DNA of 6,593 bases from Puniceicoccaceae bacterium (lineage in GTDB: Bacteria; Verrucomicrobiota; Verrucomicrobiia; Opitutales; Coraliomargaritaceae): positions 1 to 6,593 of the forward strand of contig PXBU01000330.1 of NCBI GenBank assembly GCA_003566795.1. Reading direction: 5' to 3'. The notes under the pieces are model-generated. The model made no database searches. It was not told the origin of the DNA and was given only the letters and a program-made list of their open reading frames with translations. The position numbers were made by a program, and so were the translations under genes. Shown here in pieces: positions 1-6,452 of this stretch (position 1 is the first letter of the stretch; each line of letters starts with the position of its first letter).

Positions 1-173
1 CCAAGTAAACGGTCGTCGGAAACGGCCACCTGAAAAAGGCAATGCTCCCCTTTCAACCAGCGCTGGAAAGAGCGACGACTCAAGCGGTCCACCTGAAAAC
101 AGGTATTTTCCAGCTCGATCAAGGATTCAAGGTCTTCAACCTGAGCCTTGCGGATAGTCACTTCATTTTCCAT
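1..173 (-). CDS. GNAT-family N-acetyltransferase, N-terminal part (runs off left edge)
   Basis: Only the first 57 codons are present; the gene continues beyond base 1. The start is well fixed: the ATG at 173-171 is the only ATG, GTG or TTG in this frame after an in-frame TGA upstream. The visible protein begins MENEVTIRKAQVEDLESL, the usual first strand and helix of a GNAT fold (TIRKA, then an acidic/leucine helix). It continues through ENTCF and DRLSRRSF to a second strand (FQVAVSDDRLLG). The DRLSRRSF segment resembles the start of GNAT proteins that carry a C-terminal C39-like cysteine peptidase domain and are often found beside RimK-like ATP-grasp genes, as here. That is family knowledge; the acetyl-CoA loop and any peptidase domain lie outside the window. 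The gene follows the ligase gene on the same strand after 126 bp, so co-transcription is plausible. No clear Shine-Dalgarno sequence is seen. A plain RimI-like acetyltransferase remains possible. Confidence 0.8.
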   Translation of the reverse strand, partial: MENEVTIRKAQVEDLESLIELENTCFQVDRLSRRSFQRWLKGEHCLFQVAVSDDRLL

Positions 174-299
174 GTTAAATTTGGGTGTAGCGGGATGATA
201 ATTGTCATTTCAATCCCAGTCTTAATTGGCCCATTGTATCGAACGAAACGGCTATCGCCGCTCCGCTACAATCAACAAAAAAACCGAATCGCTGACCCA

Positions 300-1754
300 T
301 CAGTTACGCCCCCGTTGTTCCAGGCGGTCGGCGAACTCCTGCATGATCATCATGTAGAGTTCGTCGCCGAGGTAGCGGTCTTCCACGCGGTGTTCGATGC
401 TGGGGTTGTCGTTGACCTCAATCACATAGACCTGCTTGTCCTGTTGCTTGACATCCACCCCGTAGAGGCCCTTGCCAATGACCGAGCAAGCCTTGAGTGC
501 GGCTTTCAGCACCCCGCGTGGCACCTCGAAAGTAGCGATGGTCTCAAAGCCCCCGGACTGGTATCGGGGCTGGGCGCTGCCGTGATTGTAAATCTGCCAG
601 TGCCCGCGGGCCATGAAGTATTTGCAGGCGTAGATGGCGCGGCCGTTAAGCACCCCGATGCGCCAGTCGTAGTCCGTATACAAGTATTCCTGCACCAGCG
701 CGAGCGAGGAGTCCTCCAGCATGGACTGGAGTTTGGTTTCGAGGTCGGCACGGTCCTTGACTTTAAAGACGCCAACAGAAAATGAGCTCTCCGGCATCTT
801 CAGCACCATGGGATAAGCCAGTTCCGACTCGATTCGCGCCAGTGTTGTCTGGCTGGCATCGGCCACCACCAGCGTATGCGGAGCATCAACCTTGTTGTAG
901 GAAAAGGCATCGTGCAGGAAAATCTTGTTGCAGCAGCGCAGGATGGAAGTCGGGTCGTCGATCGTGACGAGTCCTTCCTTTTCCGCTTTTCGAGCCAACC
1001 GGTAAGTCAGGTGGTCAATCGAGGTCGTCTCGCGGATAAAGAGTGCGTCGTATTGGGTCAGGTTGAGCATGTCGCGGGAACGTATCACCTCAGCCTCGAT
1101 GCCGACCTTGGCCGCGGCACGGATGAATCGCTGGATCGCTCCGACATCGCTGGGCGCCATGGCCTCTTCCGGATCGTAAAGAATAGCCATGTCCCAGCGG
1201 TATTTGCGTTGCTTGGGGCTGCGCCAAACCTTTTCGGTGAAGGTCCGCAGCTTCCGTTGGAATACCGCGCGTTCTTCCTCGGGCAACTGGCCCGGACTCT
1301 GGTTTTCGACGGAAAATCCACGCTCCGTGCCAGGCAAAGCAATCTTCAACACCGGTGCCGGAAAACGCTCGAAGAGTGCCCGGGCAAAAGATTGCCAAAG
1401 CGGGTCTTCGACCTGGCCGAAGTAGATAAAGACCTGCCCGCCCGCCTGAACGTCTTTTGGGGCGAAGGGTGCCAGGCTGTTCCAAAGCTGCCGCAAGTCC
1501 TCGGCATCCTCCAGCTGGCGCAGATCGTTGATCGTGTTGACACTCGGCAAGGCCTGGTGCTTGCGCGACTCGGCCAGCAGGGAGCAGTAATAGCCGCGGC
1601 TGAGGTAGCGCTCCGTGTTACAGAGATTGATGATACGGGTCTTGGGCTCGCCGAGCTTCGGATAGTCCGCCAAATATTGATCAAACGGGATGACTTTCAA
1701 GTCGACACCGGGCAGCTCCGTTCCGCTGTCCGTAACGACCAAGGTAGTATACAT
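300..1754 (-). CDS. RimK-like ATP-grasp ligase with RLAN N-terminal domain
   Basis: The 484-residue protein is predicted cytosolic, with no signal peptide or membrane segment. Residues 1 to about 180 match the RLAN type of N-terminal domain (MYTTLVVTDSG start, NLCNTERYLSRGYYCSLLAE at 43-62). A linker and pre-ATP-grasp region follow at about 185-290 (RWDMAILYDPEE, DALFIRETTSIDH). The ATP-grasp core is at about 290-475: the nucleotide-binding lysine strand YPMVLKMP (314-321), the loop SSFSVGVFKV, VQEYLYTDYDWRIGVLNGR (354-372), and the metal-binding set D434 in YGVDVK with E446 and N448/N450 in VIEVNDNPSIE. All catalytic elements look intact. The family forms an amide bond between an acyl-phosphate and an amine; RimK itself adds glutamates to ribosomal protein S6. 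This longer RLAN class has no firmly established substrate that I know of. The GNAT gene downstream supports a role in peptide or small-molecule amide chemistry. The ATG at 1754 has no obvious Shine-Dalgarno sequence. Confidence 0.93.
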   Translation of the reverse strand: MYTTLVVTDSGTELPGVDLKVIPFDQYLADYPKLGEPKTRIINLCNTERYLSRGYYCSLLAESRKHQALPSVNTINDLRQLEDAEDLRQLWNSLAPFAPKDVQAGGQVFIYFGQVEDPLWQSFARALFERFPAPVLKIALPGTERGFSVENQSPGQLPEEERAVFQRKLRTFTEKVWRSPKQRKYRWDMAILYDPEEAMAPSDVGAIQRFIRAAAKVGIEAEVIRSRDMLNLTQYDALFIRETTSIDHLTYRLARKAEKEGLVTIDDPTSILRCCNKIFLHDAFSYNKVDAPHTLVVADASQTTLARIESELAYPMVLKMPESSFSVGVFKVKDRADLETKLQSMLEDSSLALVQEYLYTDYDWRIGVLNGRAIYACKYFMARGHWQIYNHGSAQPRYQSGGFETIATFEVPRGVLKAALKACSVIGKGLYGVDVKQQDKQVYVIEVNDNPSIEHRVEDRYLGDELYMMIMQEFADRLEQRGRN

Positions 1755-1827
1755 TAGAGAATACAGCGCATACTCTTTCGCTCGCTAAATACAAGACGAG
1801 AATGCTCGACTAAAAAGAGTGCCCCAG

Positions 1828-1921
1828 CCGGAGTCAGGACATTTCTGTCCTGCTCTCATGCCTCGTAGCGCTGGCGGACAGTTCCGAGCGCAGCGACAAG
1901 ACCACGCAATGTCCGCCCTCC
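1828..1921. repeat. 94-bp structured intergenic repeat, copy A
   Basis: This block recurs at 2673-2766 in the same orientation, with one mismatch in 94 positions (T at 1854 against C at 2699). It contains two perfect inverted pairs. The first is CAGGACA/TGTCCTG at 1835-1852, a 7-bp stem with a 4-base loop. The second is GGCGGACA/TGTCCGCC at 1873-1880 and 1910-1917, an 8-bp stem. It lies in the divergent region between the ligase gene and the toxin-antitoxin cassette, about 45 bp upstream of the cassette's putative promoter. There is no transposase or convincing reading frame. It looks like a dispersed palindromic element of the REP or MITE sort. Whether more copies exist elsewhere cannot be seen here. 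Confidence 0.93.
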
Positions 1922-1967
1922 TCCGAACGGGATGCACTAATATGCCATCCGATCAGGCGGACTTGTA

Positions 1968-1998
1968 TTGACAAAAAATACTTATGGTATTTCATTAT
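1968..1998 (+). promoter_or_regulatory. Putative promoter of the toxin-antitoxin operon
   Basis: A perfect -35 hexamer TTGACA lies at 1968-1973. The best -10 candidate is CATTAT at 1993-1998 (4 of 6 to TATAAT, 19-bp spacing); TTCATT at 1991-1996 has ideal 17-bp spacing but a poorer match. Initiation would fall at about 2004-2006, just before the ATG at 2011. This favours that start codon and a very short 5' leader. The -35 box is convincing; the -10 box is inferred. Confidence 0.55.
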
Positions 1999-2003
1999 GG
2001 TAT
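1977..2003. promoter_or_regulatory. Putative antitoxin operator: palindrome plus 9-bp direct repeat
   Basis: The 9-mer TTATGGTAT occurs twice, at 1982-1990 and 1995-2003, separated by four bases. The first copy overlaps a 15-bp interrupted palindrome, AATAC-5 bp-GTATT (1977-1991). The sites fill the gap between the putative -35 box and the start codon. That is where an autoregulating ribbon-helix-helix antitoxin would be expected to bind, since RHH dimers commonly recognise short repeated half-sites. The repeats are seen directly; the regulatory role is inferred from the position and the gene family. Confidence 0.5.
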
Positions 2004-2010
2004 GGCGACA

Positions 2011-2268
2011 ATGAAACACCGAACCTCTTTTGCACTGGATGAAATCACAGCTCGTCGACTGAAGACATTAGCCTCCCGCTGGAATGTCTCGCAGGCGGAG
2101 GTCGTGCGCCGATCGGTGGAACGCGCGGAACGTGCGCCCGATCCCGATGCCCCCGATCCCGTGGCTCAATTACGTCAACTGCACGAGTCCGGGGGCGGTA
2201 TGGTTGCTGAGCGCACCCAAAAGTGGATTTCTGAAATTCGCGAAGATCGGAAACACTGGAGGCTCTGA
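2011..2268 (+). CDS. Ribbon-helix-helix (CopG/FitA-like) antitoxin
   Basis: This is an 85-residue protein with an N-terminal ribbon-helix-helix DNA-binding domain: strand KHRTSFALD (2-10), helix A EITARRLKTLASRW (11-24), the turn NVSQAE, and helix B VVRRSVERAE (31-40). A proline/aspartate-rich linker (43-50) leads to a C-terminal segment (about 52-85) ending in charged, tryptophan-containing helices, the expected toxin-wrapping region. It should neutralise the PIN toxin encoded immediately downstream and repress the shared promoter. I chose the ATG at 2011 because the ribbon strand follows directly and the likely transcription start is just upstream. In-frame ATGs at 2002 (adds MAT) and 1984 (adds nine residues) are possible; the latter would place codons inside the putative promoter. 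There is no clear Shine-Dalgarno sequence. The TGA stop overlaps the toxin ATG (TGATG), indicating translational coupling. Family assignment is firm; the specific VapB or FitA label is not. Confidence 0.9.
   Translation: MKHRTSFALDEITARRLKTLASRWNVSQAEVVRRSVERAERAPDPDAPDPVAQLRQLHESGGGMVAERTQKWISEIREDRKHWRL
2258..2262 (+). promoter_or_regulatory. Shine-Dalgarno site of the PIN toxin
   Basis: GGAGG lies five bases before the toxin ATG at 2268, inside the last codons of the antitoxin. It is the clearest ribosome-binding site in the window and fixes the toxin start. Together with the one-base stop/start overlap it supports coupled translation of antitoxin and toxin. Confidence 0.8.
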
Positions 2269-2645
2269 TGATTTGCCTCGATACCAATTACTTGATCAAG
2301 GGACTCGAAAAAGGCTCAGATGAAGCGGCCCGCATCATCGGGTGGTATGAATCGGGAGAGTCAATGATCACGGCCATGCCCTCGTGGTATGAGTTCATCT
2401 GTGGTCCGTTAAGTGAGCCCCAAGAAGCAACGATGCGCGCATTCCTGCAAGAGATCATCCCCTTCGACGAAGAACCGGCGCGCGCGGCCGCTTGGTTGTT
2501 CAATCAAACCGGCAGGAAGCGGCACTTACGGGTCGATGCCATGATTGCCGGTTGCGCCATGGCTCGAAAGGCCCAGGTTGTGACCGACAATTTAAAGGAT
2601 TTTCGTCTTTTTGAGGAATGGGGGCTCGAATTAATCGGGGACTGA
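2268..2645 (+). CDS. vapC: VapC-type PIN-domain ribonuclease toxin
   Basis: This is a 125-residue single-domain PIN protein, of typical VapC length. The acidic metal-binding residues of the PIN active site are present: D5 in MICLDTNYLI, E42 in SWYEF, D90 in LRVDAMIAGCAM, and the C-terminal TDNLKDF motif (D107, N108, D111). The family cleaves RNA in a magnesium-dependent way, often tRNA or rRNA at specific sites, and is held inactive by the cognate antitoxin. The target of this member cannot be told from sequence. It forms a two-gene operon with the ribbon-helix-helix gene, sharing one base with its stop codon. It is convergent with pheT, and a copy of the 94-bp repeat lies between them. No truncation or missing catalytic residue is seen, so the toxin is probably active. 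Confidence 0.94.
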   Translation: MICLDTNYLIKGLEKGSDEAARIIGWYESGESMITAMPSWYEFICGPLSEPQEATMRAFLQEIIPFDEEPARAAAWLFNQTGRKRHLRVDAMIAGCAMARKAQVVTDNLKDFRLFEEWGLELIGD

Positions 2646-2672
2646 AGGCCTGAAAAGGAGAGCTCGGTCGAA

Positions 2673-2766
2673 CCGGAGTCAGGACATTTCTGTCCTGCCC
2701 TCATGCCTCGTAGCGCTGGCGGACAGTTCCGAGCGCAGCGACAAGACCACGCAATGTCCGCCCTCC
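2673..2766. repeat. 94-bp structured intergenic repeat, copy B
   Basis: This is the direct-orientation partner of the block at 1828-1921, offset by 845 bp, with a single mismatch (C at 2699). The internal stems are CAGGACA/TGTCCTG at 2680-2697 and GGCGGACA/TGTCCGCC at 2718-2725 and 2755-2762. Read on the minus strand the first stem is closed by a GAAA tetraloop. The copy sits between the convergent ends of vapC and pheT, where a folded transcript could protect or end mRNA. No U-tract follows either stem, so it is not a classical intrinsic terminator. Confidence 0.93.
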
Positions 2767-2802
2767 GGATGCCCGGCATGCACCAGATTGATCGGTGGAA
2801 TA

Positions 2803-5262
2803 TTACTTTCTGACTTGGTAATCTGTTTTTTCGCTGATCATTTTCTGAATAGCTTCGAAGGCGGCGTTCACTTCCTTGTCGGTCAAGGTGCGGTCCTTGG
2901 CCCGGAAGGTCATGCTGAGCGCGAGGCTTTTCTTCCCTGCCGGCAGGCCCTCCCCCTGATAGAGATCAAAGATGCGCACGCGCTCGCAGTCGAAACCCTG
3001 CGCCGCCTTTTGCGCGAACTTGGCGACCTCATTCTCCACCTGACCAGCCAGGACGGACTCGTCCACAATCAGCGCCAGATCCTTGCTGGAGGACGGCTGG
3101 TTGCTGATGCCCTTATGGCGACCACGCTTGCCTTTACGCGCAAAGAATTTCGGCGTCATCAGAATCGAGCCGCCCAGCACCGGGATGGTGATATCCCAGC
3201 GCTGCTTGACCAGGGCGACATCCAGCATCCCCGCTGTCGCCAGGAAGCCCATCTTGGTGAAATCACCGCACTCGGCGGTCTGCCCCGGCTGCCAGAGCTT
3301 ACAGGTATTCAAGGGCTGGAAGCTCAGCTTGCTGGCAGGCTGGCCCGCGAGTTCGAGAATGTTTTCGCAAATCCTGCGCACGGTGTAGAAATCGGCCAGC
3401 TCGCGCTGCCGCCACTCGCGGCTAACTTGATCCGCCAGAATCACGAATCCAACGGAAATTAGCTCCATCATCTGCCCGTTCACCTCGCGGTAAACATGGC
3501 CCCGCTCGAAGAAGCGGGTCGCTCCGGTGCTGCGGGAAATGTTCAGCTTAAGCACATCCAGCAAACCGGGCATCAACGAGGGGCGCAGATGGCTCTGGTC
3601 ACTTTGCAGGGGATTATCCAGCGCCAGCACCTGGTGACTGGCCTCTCCAAAGATGGCGGCGATCTCCTGCGGGTCGCGTAGTGAGTAGAGAAAGGCCTCG
3701 TTGAAATTCTGCCCGGTCAGGTAACTGGCGGCCGCCTCGTTGACGGTGTAGATACGGTGGTCGGTATCGCTGATACCGCGCGCCACGACGGGCGACTCCG
3801 GGATCTTGTCGGTGCCGTAAACACGGATAATTTCTTCAATGAGATCGACCTCGCGCTGCAGGTCGCCGCGAAAGGATGGAATGCTCACCTCCCAGCGCGG
3901 GGAATTATCGGGGTCGGTGTGAATTGATACGTCCAGCTCCAGCGACTCCAGCACCTCCTGCATCGCCTCGTCCGCAATGGCAAAGCCGATGAACTGGCGC
4001 ACCCGGTCCGGGCGCAGTGTAACTTCGGTCATGGTGGCGGGTTCGTCACCTGCCACCATCATGTTGCCGTCGACTTTGCCGCCAGCGACCTCGAGGATCA
4101 GATCCACCGCGCGCAGCGCTCCGTAGGTAGTGCCCTTGGGGTCGATACCGCGCTCGAAACGATAGGAACTATCCGAGGCGAGGCCCAACTTGCGGGACGT
4201 CGCCCGCACGGAGGAGGGGTCAAAGTAAGCTGCCTCCAACACGATGTCAGTCGTGCCCGCATCCACCTCGGCATCCACCGAGCCCATGATGCCCGCGACC
4301 ACCAGCGGACGCTCCGCATCGGCGATCACGCCCATGCTGGCATCCAGCTTGCGTTCGACATCATCCAGCGTGGTGATGGCCTCACCCTCGCCCGCCGAGC
4401 GCACCAGTAGCTTGCCACCCCGAATCTTGGCGGCGTCAAAGGCATGCAGCGGCTGACAGGTCTCATGCAGCACGTAGTTGGTCACATCCACCACGTTGTT
4501 GATCGATCGCTGCCCAGTGGCTTCGAGAGCATCCTTCAGCCACTTCGGGCTCGGCCCGACTTTGACGCCCTTGATGCACAACGCGGTGTAGTGTGGGCAG
4601 AACTCCCAGGCACTCACCTCCACTCCGGAAATCAAGGGCTCGCCGGAACGCTCATTTTCGGTGCTGGACTTCACTTGCGGGTATTTGACCGGTATGCCGA
4701 AGCGTGCGGAGAGCTCACGCGCGACGCCCAGGTGGCTCAGGACATCGACCCGGTTCGGGGTGATCTCCAGATCAAAAACGGTATCGCCGTCTGTATAAAG
4801 TTGGTTGATCGGCGTCCCCAAGGCGACATCCGGATCGAGCACCATGATCCCCTCGTGATCCTGGCCAATCTGCAATTCTTTGGCCGAACACATCATGCCC
4901 TCGGAAGGCTGGCCGCGCAGTTTGGACTTTTTGATTTTAAAGTTACCGGGCAGGACCGCGCCGGGCAATGCGACCATGACTTTATCGTTTGCCGAAAAGT
5001 TCTTGGCACCGCAGACGATCTTATGCGGCTCGCCCTCCCCGCCGGTAGTGACGAGGCAGCAGCGAAGCCGATCCGCATCCGGGTGTTGATCGTAGCGGAT
5101 CACCTGCCCCACCACGACGTTCTCCAGTTCGGGCGGGCCGAGCTTTTCATATTCCTCGATATCGAAGCCGAGCAGCGGCAATACCTGAGCCAATACCTCG
5201 GGTGAGTGCTCGACCGGGTCGAGATCGATGTAGTTTTTGAGCCAGTTGTAGGAAATTTTCAT
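2803..5262 (-). CDS. pheT: Phenylalanyl-tRNA synthetase beta subunit
   Basis: The 819-residue beta chain of the cytosolic alpha2-beta2 enzyme that charges tRNA-Phe; this subunit binds tRNA and edits mischarged tyrosine. Domain order is complete: the start MKISYNWLKNYIDLD; an OB-fold tRNA-binding domain at about 40-150 (VGQVIRYDQHPDADRL, then KIVCGAKNF); and the B3/B4 editing region at about 212-390 (NVVDVTNYV at 256-264, PLHAFD at 271-276, SYRFERGID at 366-373). The B5 domain follows at about 405-490 (DLIEEIIRVYGTDKIP at 473-488), then a catalytically inactive class II-like core (NPLQSDQSHLRPSLMPGLL at 550-568) and a C-terminal ferredoxin-fold anticodon-binding domain at about 724-819. Length is slightly above the roughly 795 residues of the E. 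coli protein. A lysine/arginine-rich loop at 706-718 precedes the last domain. It lies 111 bp downstream of pheS, surely the same transcript. No Shine-Dalgarno sequence is evident before the ATG. Confidence 0.98.
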   Translation of the reverse strand: MKISYNWLKNYIDLDPVEHSPEVLAQVLPLLGFDIEEYEKLGPPELENVVVGQVIRYDQHPDADRLRCCLVTTGGEGEPHKIVCGAKNFSANDKVMVALPGAVLPGNFKIKKSKLRGQPSEGMMCSAKELQIGQDHEGIMVLDPDVALGTPINQLYTDGDTVFDLEITPNRVDVLSHLGVARELSARFGIPVKYPQVKSSTENERSGEPLISGVEVSAWEFCPHYTALCIKGVKVGPSPKWLKDALEATGQRSINNVVDVTNYVLHETCQPLHAFDAAKIRGGKLLVRSAGEGEAITTLDDVERKLDASMGVIADAERPLVVAGIMGSVDAEVDAGTTDIVLEAAYFDPSSVRATSRKLGLASDSSYRFERGIDPKGTTYGALRAVDLILEVAGGKVDGNMMVAGDEPATMTEVTLRPDRVRQFIGFAIADEAMQEVLESLELDVSIHTDPDNSPRWEVSIPSFRGDLQREVDLIEEIIRVYGTDKIPESPVVARGISDTDHRIYTVNEAAASYLTGQNFNEAFLYSLRDPQEIAAIFGEASHQVLALDNPLQSDQSHLRPSLMPGLLDVLKLNISRSTGATRFFERGHVYREVNGQMMELISVGFVILADQVSREWRQRELADFYTVRRICENILELAGQPASKLSFQPLNTCKLWQPGQTAECGDFTKMGFLATAGMLDVALVKQRWDITIPVLGGSILMTPKFFARKGKRGRHKGISNQPSSSKDLALIVDESVLAGQVENEVAKFAQKAAQGFDCERVRIFDLYQGEGLPAGKKSLALSMTFRAKDRTLTDKEVNAAFEAIQKMISEKTDYQVRK

Positions 5263-5285
5263 GTTGGAAAGATGCTTAATTATTT

Positions 5286-5360
5286 AACCACGGATAAACC
5301 GATTCACGCGGATTTCTTTAATCGCATGGCATCCGTGTCCATCCGTGTTGATCCGTGGTT
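5286..5360. repeat. Palindromic repeat with three 10-bp tandem units in the pheS-pheT spacer
   Basis: Perfect 10-bp arms AACCACGGAT (5286-5295) and ATCCGTGGTT (5351-5360) enclose the element. The right half is three exact-register 10-bp units beginning ATCCGTG: 5331-5340, 5341-5350 and 5351-5360. A degenerate partner (CACGCGGAT, 5306-5314) lies in the left half, so a long imperfect hairpin can form in the pheS-pheT mRNA. ACGGAT-rich repeats of this look are, as far as I recall, scattered in intergenic regions of many bacterial genomes. No run of T follows the hairpin on the transcribed strand, so it is unlikely to be a strong terminator. Confidence 0.88.
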
Positions 5361-5373
5361 CTGGATTTATGGT

Positions 5374-6414
5374 TTACGCGAATTGCTGCAGGAAGCGAAG
5401 GTCGTTCTGATAGTAAAAGCGGATATCGTCCACCCCCTGCAGGATCATGGCGATGCGCTCAATACCCATGCCGAAAGCGTAGCCAGTATAAACCTCCGGA
5501 TCGATGCCGACCGCCTTGAATACCTCCGGGTCAACCATGCCGCAGCCCATGATTTCCAGCCACTTATTGCTCAGCTTACCCAGATCCGGCGAAAAGAAGT
5601 CCATCTCAAAGCTCGGTTCGGTGAAGGGAAAGAAGCTGGGACGCAGGCGGGTCTTGGCCTTGGGCCCGAAGATGGTTTTGACGAAGTGGTCGAGCGTGGC
5701 TTTGAGATCCAGCAAGGTGACGTCCTTGTCCACATAGAGCCCCTCGATTTGATGGAAGTTGGCGCTGTGCGTGGCATCAGGCGTATCGCGGCGGAAGCAG
5801 CGCCCCGGCGCGACGATGCGGATCGGCGGCTGCTCTTGCAGCATGGTGCGAATCTGCACCGTCGAAGTGTGGGTGCGCAGCAGGTATTTCTCATCCGCGT
5901 GCTTGCTGACATTACTCACCTGTAAGGTATCCGGCAGGTAATAGGAGTCCTGCATGTCGCGGGCCGGGTGGTCGGACGGGATATTCAGTGCGTCGAAGCA
6001 GTAGTGTTCGGTCTCCACCTCGGTGGCCTCTGCCACGGAAAAACCGATCCGGCGAAACAAGTTCACCATCTCGTCCCGCACCTGGGCGATCGGGTGGAGC
6101 GTGCCGCGGTCCGCATCCGGCGACGGCAGCGTCGGGTCGATGGCTGGGCCCAGCTTGGCGGCCAGCTCCGCAGCTTCGAGGCGCTCGATAACGGCCTCAA
6201 ACGCCACGCCGACCGCTGTCTTCGCTTCGTTGATCAGCTTGCCCATGGCCGGCTTGTCCTCCTTCGGGACCTTGCCCATACCCTTCATCACTTCCGTCAA
6301 TGAGCCCTTCGGCCCGGAAATGGTGGCTTTGTAAGCCTCAAATTCGGCACGCGTGGTGATTTGCGGTGCTTGCTCCCGCACTCCGGCGACGATGTTGTTT
6401 AAGTCTTCTTGCAT
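5374..6414 (-). CDS. pheS: Phenylalanyl-tRNA synthetase alpha subunit
   Basis: The 346-residue catalytic alpha chain activates phenylalanine with ATP and transfers it to tRNA-Phe together with PheT. Residues 1 to about 90 form the tRNA-binding N-terminal arm (SGPKGSLTEVMKGMGKVP at 33-50). The class II catalytic core follows: HPARDMQDSYYL (149-160), LLRTHTSTVQIR (178-189), motif 2 GRCFRRDTPDATHS with FHQIEGLYVD (204-229), the phenylalanine-pocket region FFPFTEPSFEMD (261-272), and motif 3 GYAFGMGIERIAMI (311-324) with the invariant arginine at 320. Length and motifs are normal for a bacterial PheS. The ATG at 6414 gives the standard N-terminus. The frame stays open upstream to an ATG at 6570, but those 52 extra codons match nothing expected of PheS and span hairpins, so I reject them. 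No Shine-Dalgarno sequence is obvious. It is the first gene of the pheST operon in this window. Confidence 0.98.
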   Translation of the reverse strand: MQEDLNNIVAGVREQAPQITTRAEFEAYKATISGPKGSLTEVMKGMGKVPKEDKPAMGKLINEAKTAVGVAFEAVIERLEAAELAAKLGPAIDPTLPSPDADRGTLHPIAQVRDEMVNLFRRIGFSVAEATEVETEHYCFDALNIPSDHPARDMQDSYYLPDTLQVSNVSKHADEKYLLRTHTSTVQIRTMLQEQPPIRIVAPGRCFRRDTPDATHSANFHQIEGLYVDKDVTLLDLKATLDHFVKTIFGPKAKTRLRPSFFPFTEPSFEMDFFSPDLGKLSNKWLEIMGCGMVDPEVFKAVGIDPEVYTGYAFGMGIERIAMILQGVDDIRFYYQNDLRFLQQFA

Positions 6415-6435
6415 GATTCGACTGGATTGATTGAA

Positions 6436-6452
6436 GCCGGAAGGGTCCCGGC
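6436..6452. other. Small hairpin in the pheS leader
   Basis: GCCGG (6436-6440) pairs with CCGGC (6448-6452) around a 7-base loop, ending about 21 bases before the pheS start codon. It could affect pheST translation or be chance. There is no T-run, no phenylalanine-rich leader peptide and no recognisable T-box, so I do not call an attenuator. Confidence 0.35.

Noticed and set aside
174..299. Intrinsic terminator between the ligase and GNAT genes
   Set aside because: A run of seven T on the minus strand follows the ligase stop closely, but the only stem before it (CTGA/TCAG) is four base pairs and too weak; a readthrough transcript seems more likely.
876..1757. Long plus-strand open frame of 293 codons opposite the RimK-like ligase
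   Set aside because: It lies wholly antisense to a gene with clear domain motifs; its translation has no recognisable domain and reads like a codon-bias shadow. The same holds for the open frames at 42-785, 2788-3462, 4444-5205 and 5206-5925.
1834..2019. Minus-strand 61-codon open frame covering repeat copy A
   Set aside because: It is made mostly of the 94-bp repeat and the TA promoter region and has no domain features; the open frame follows from the repeat sequence.
1828..2766. The repeat-flanked cassette as a composite transposon
   Set aside because: There is no transposase or integrase gene in the 94-bp blocks or between them, and no target-site duplication could be recognised at the outer edges.
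5331..5360. Three 10-bp tandem units as a CRISPR-like array
   Set aside because: The units are contiguous with no spacers and far too short; they belong to a palindromic intergenic repeat.
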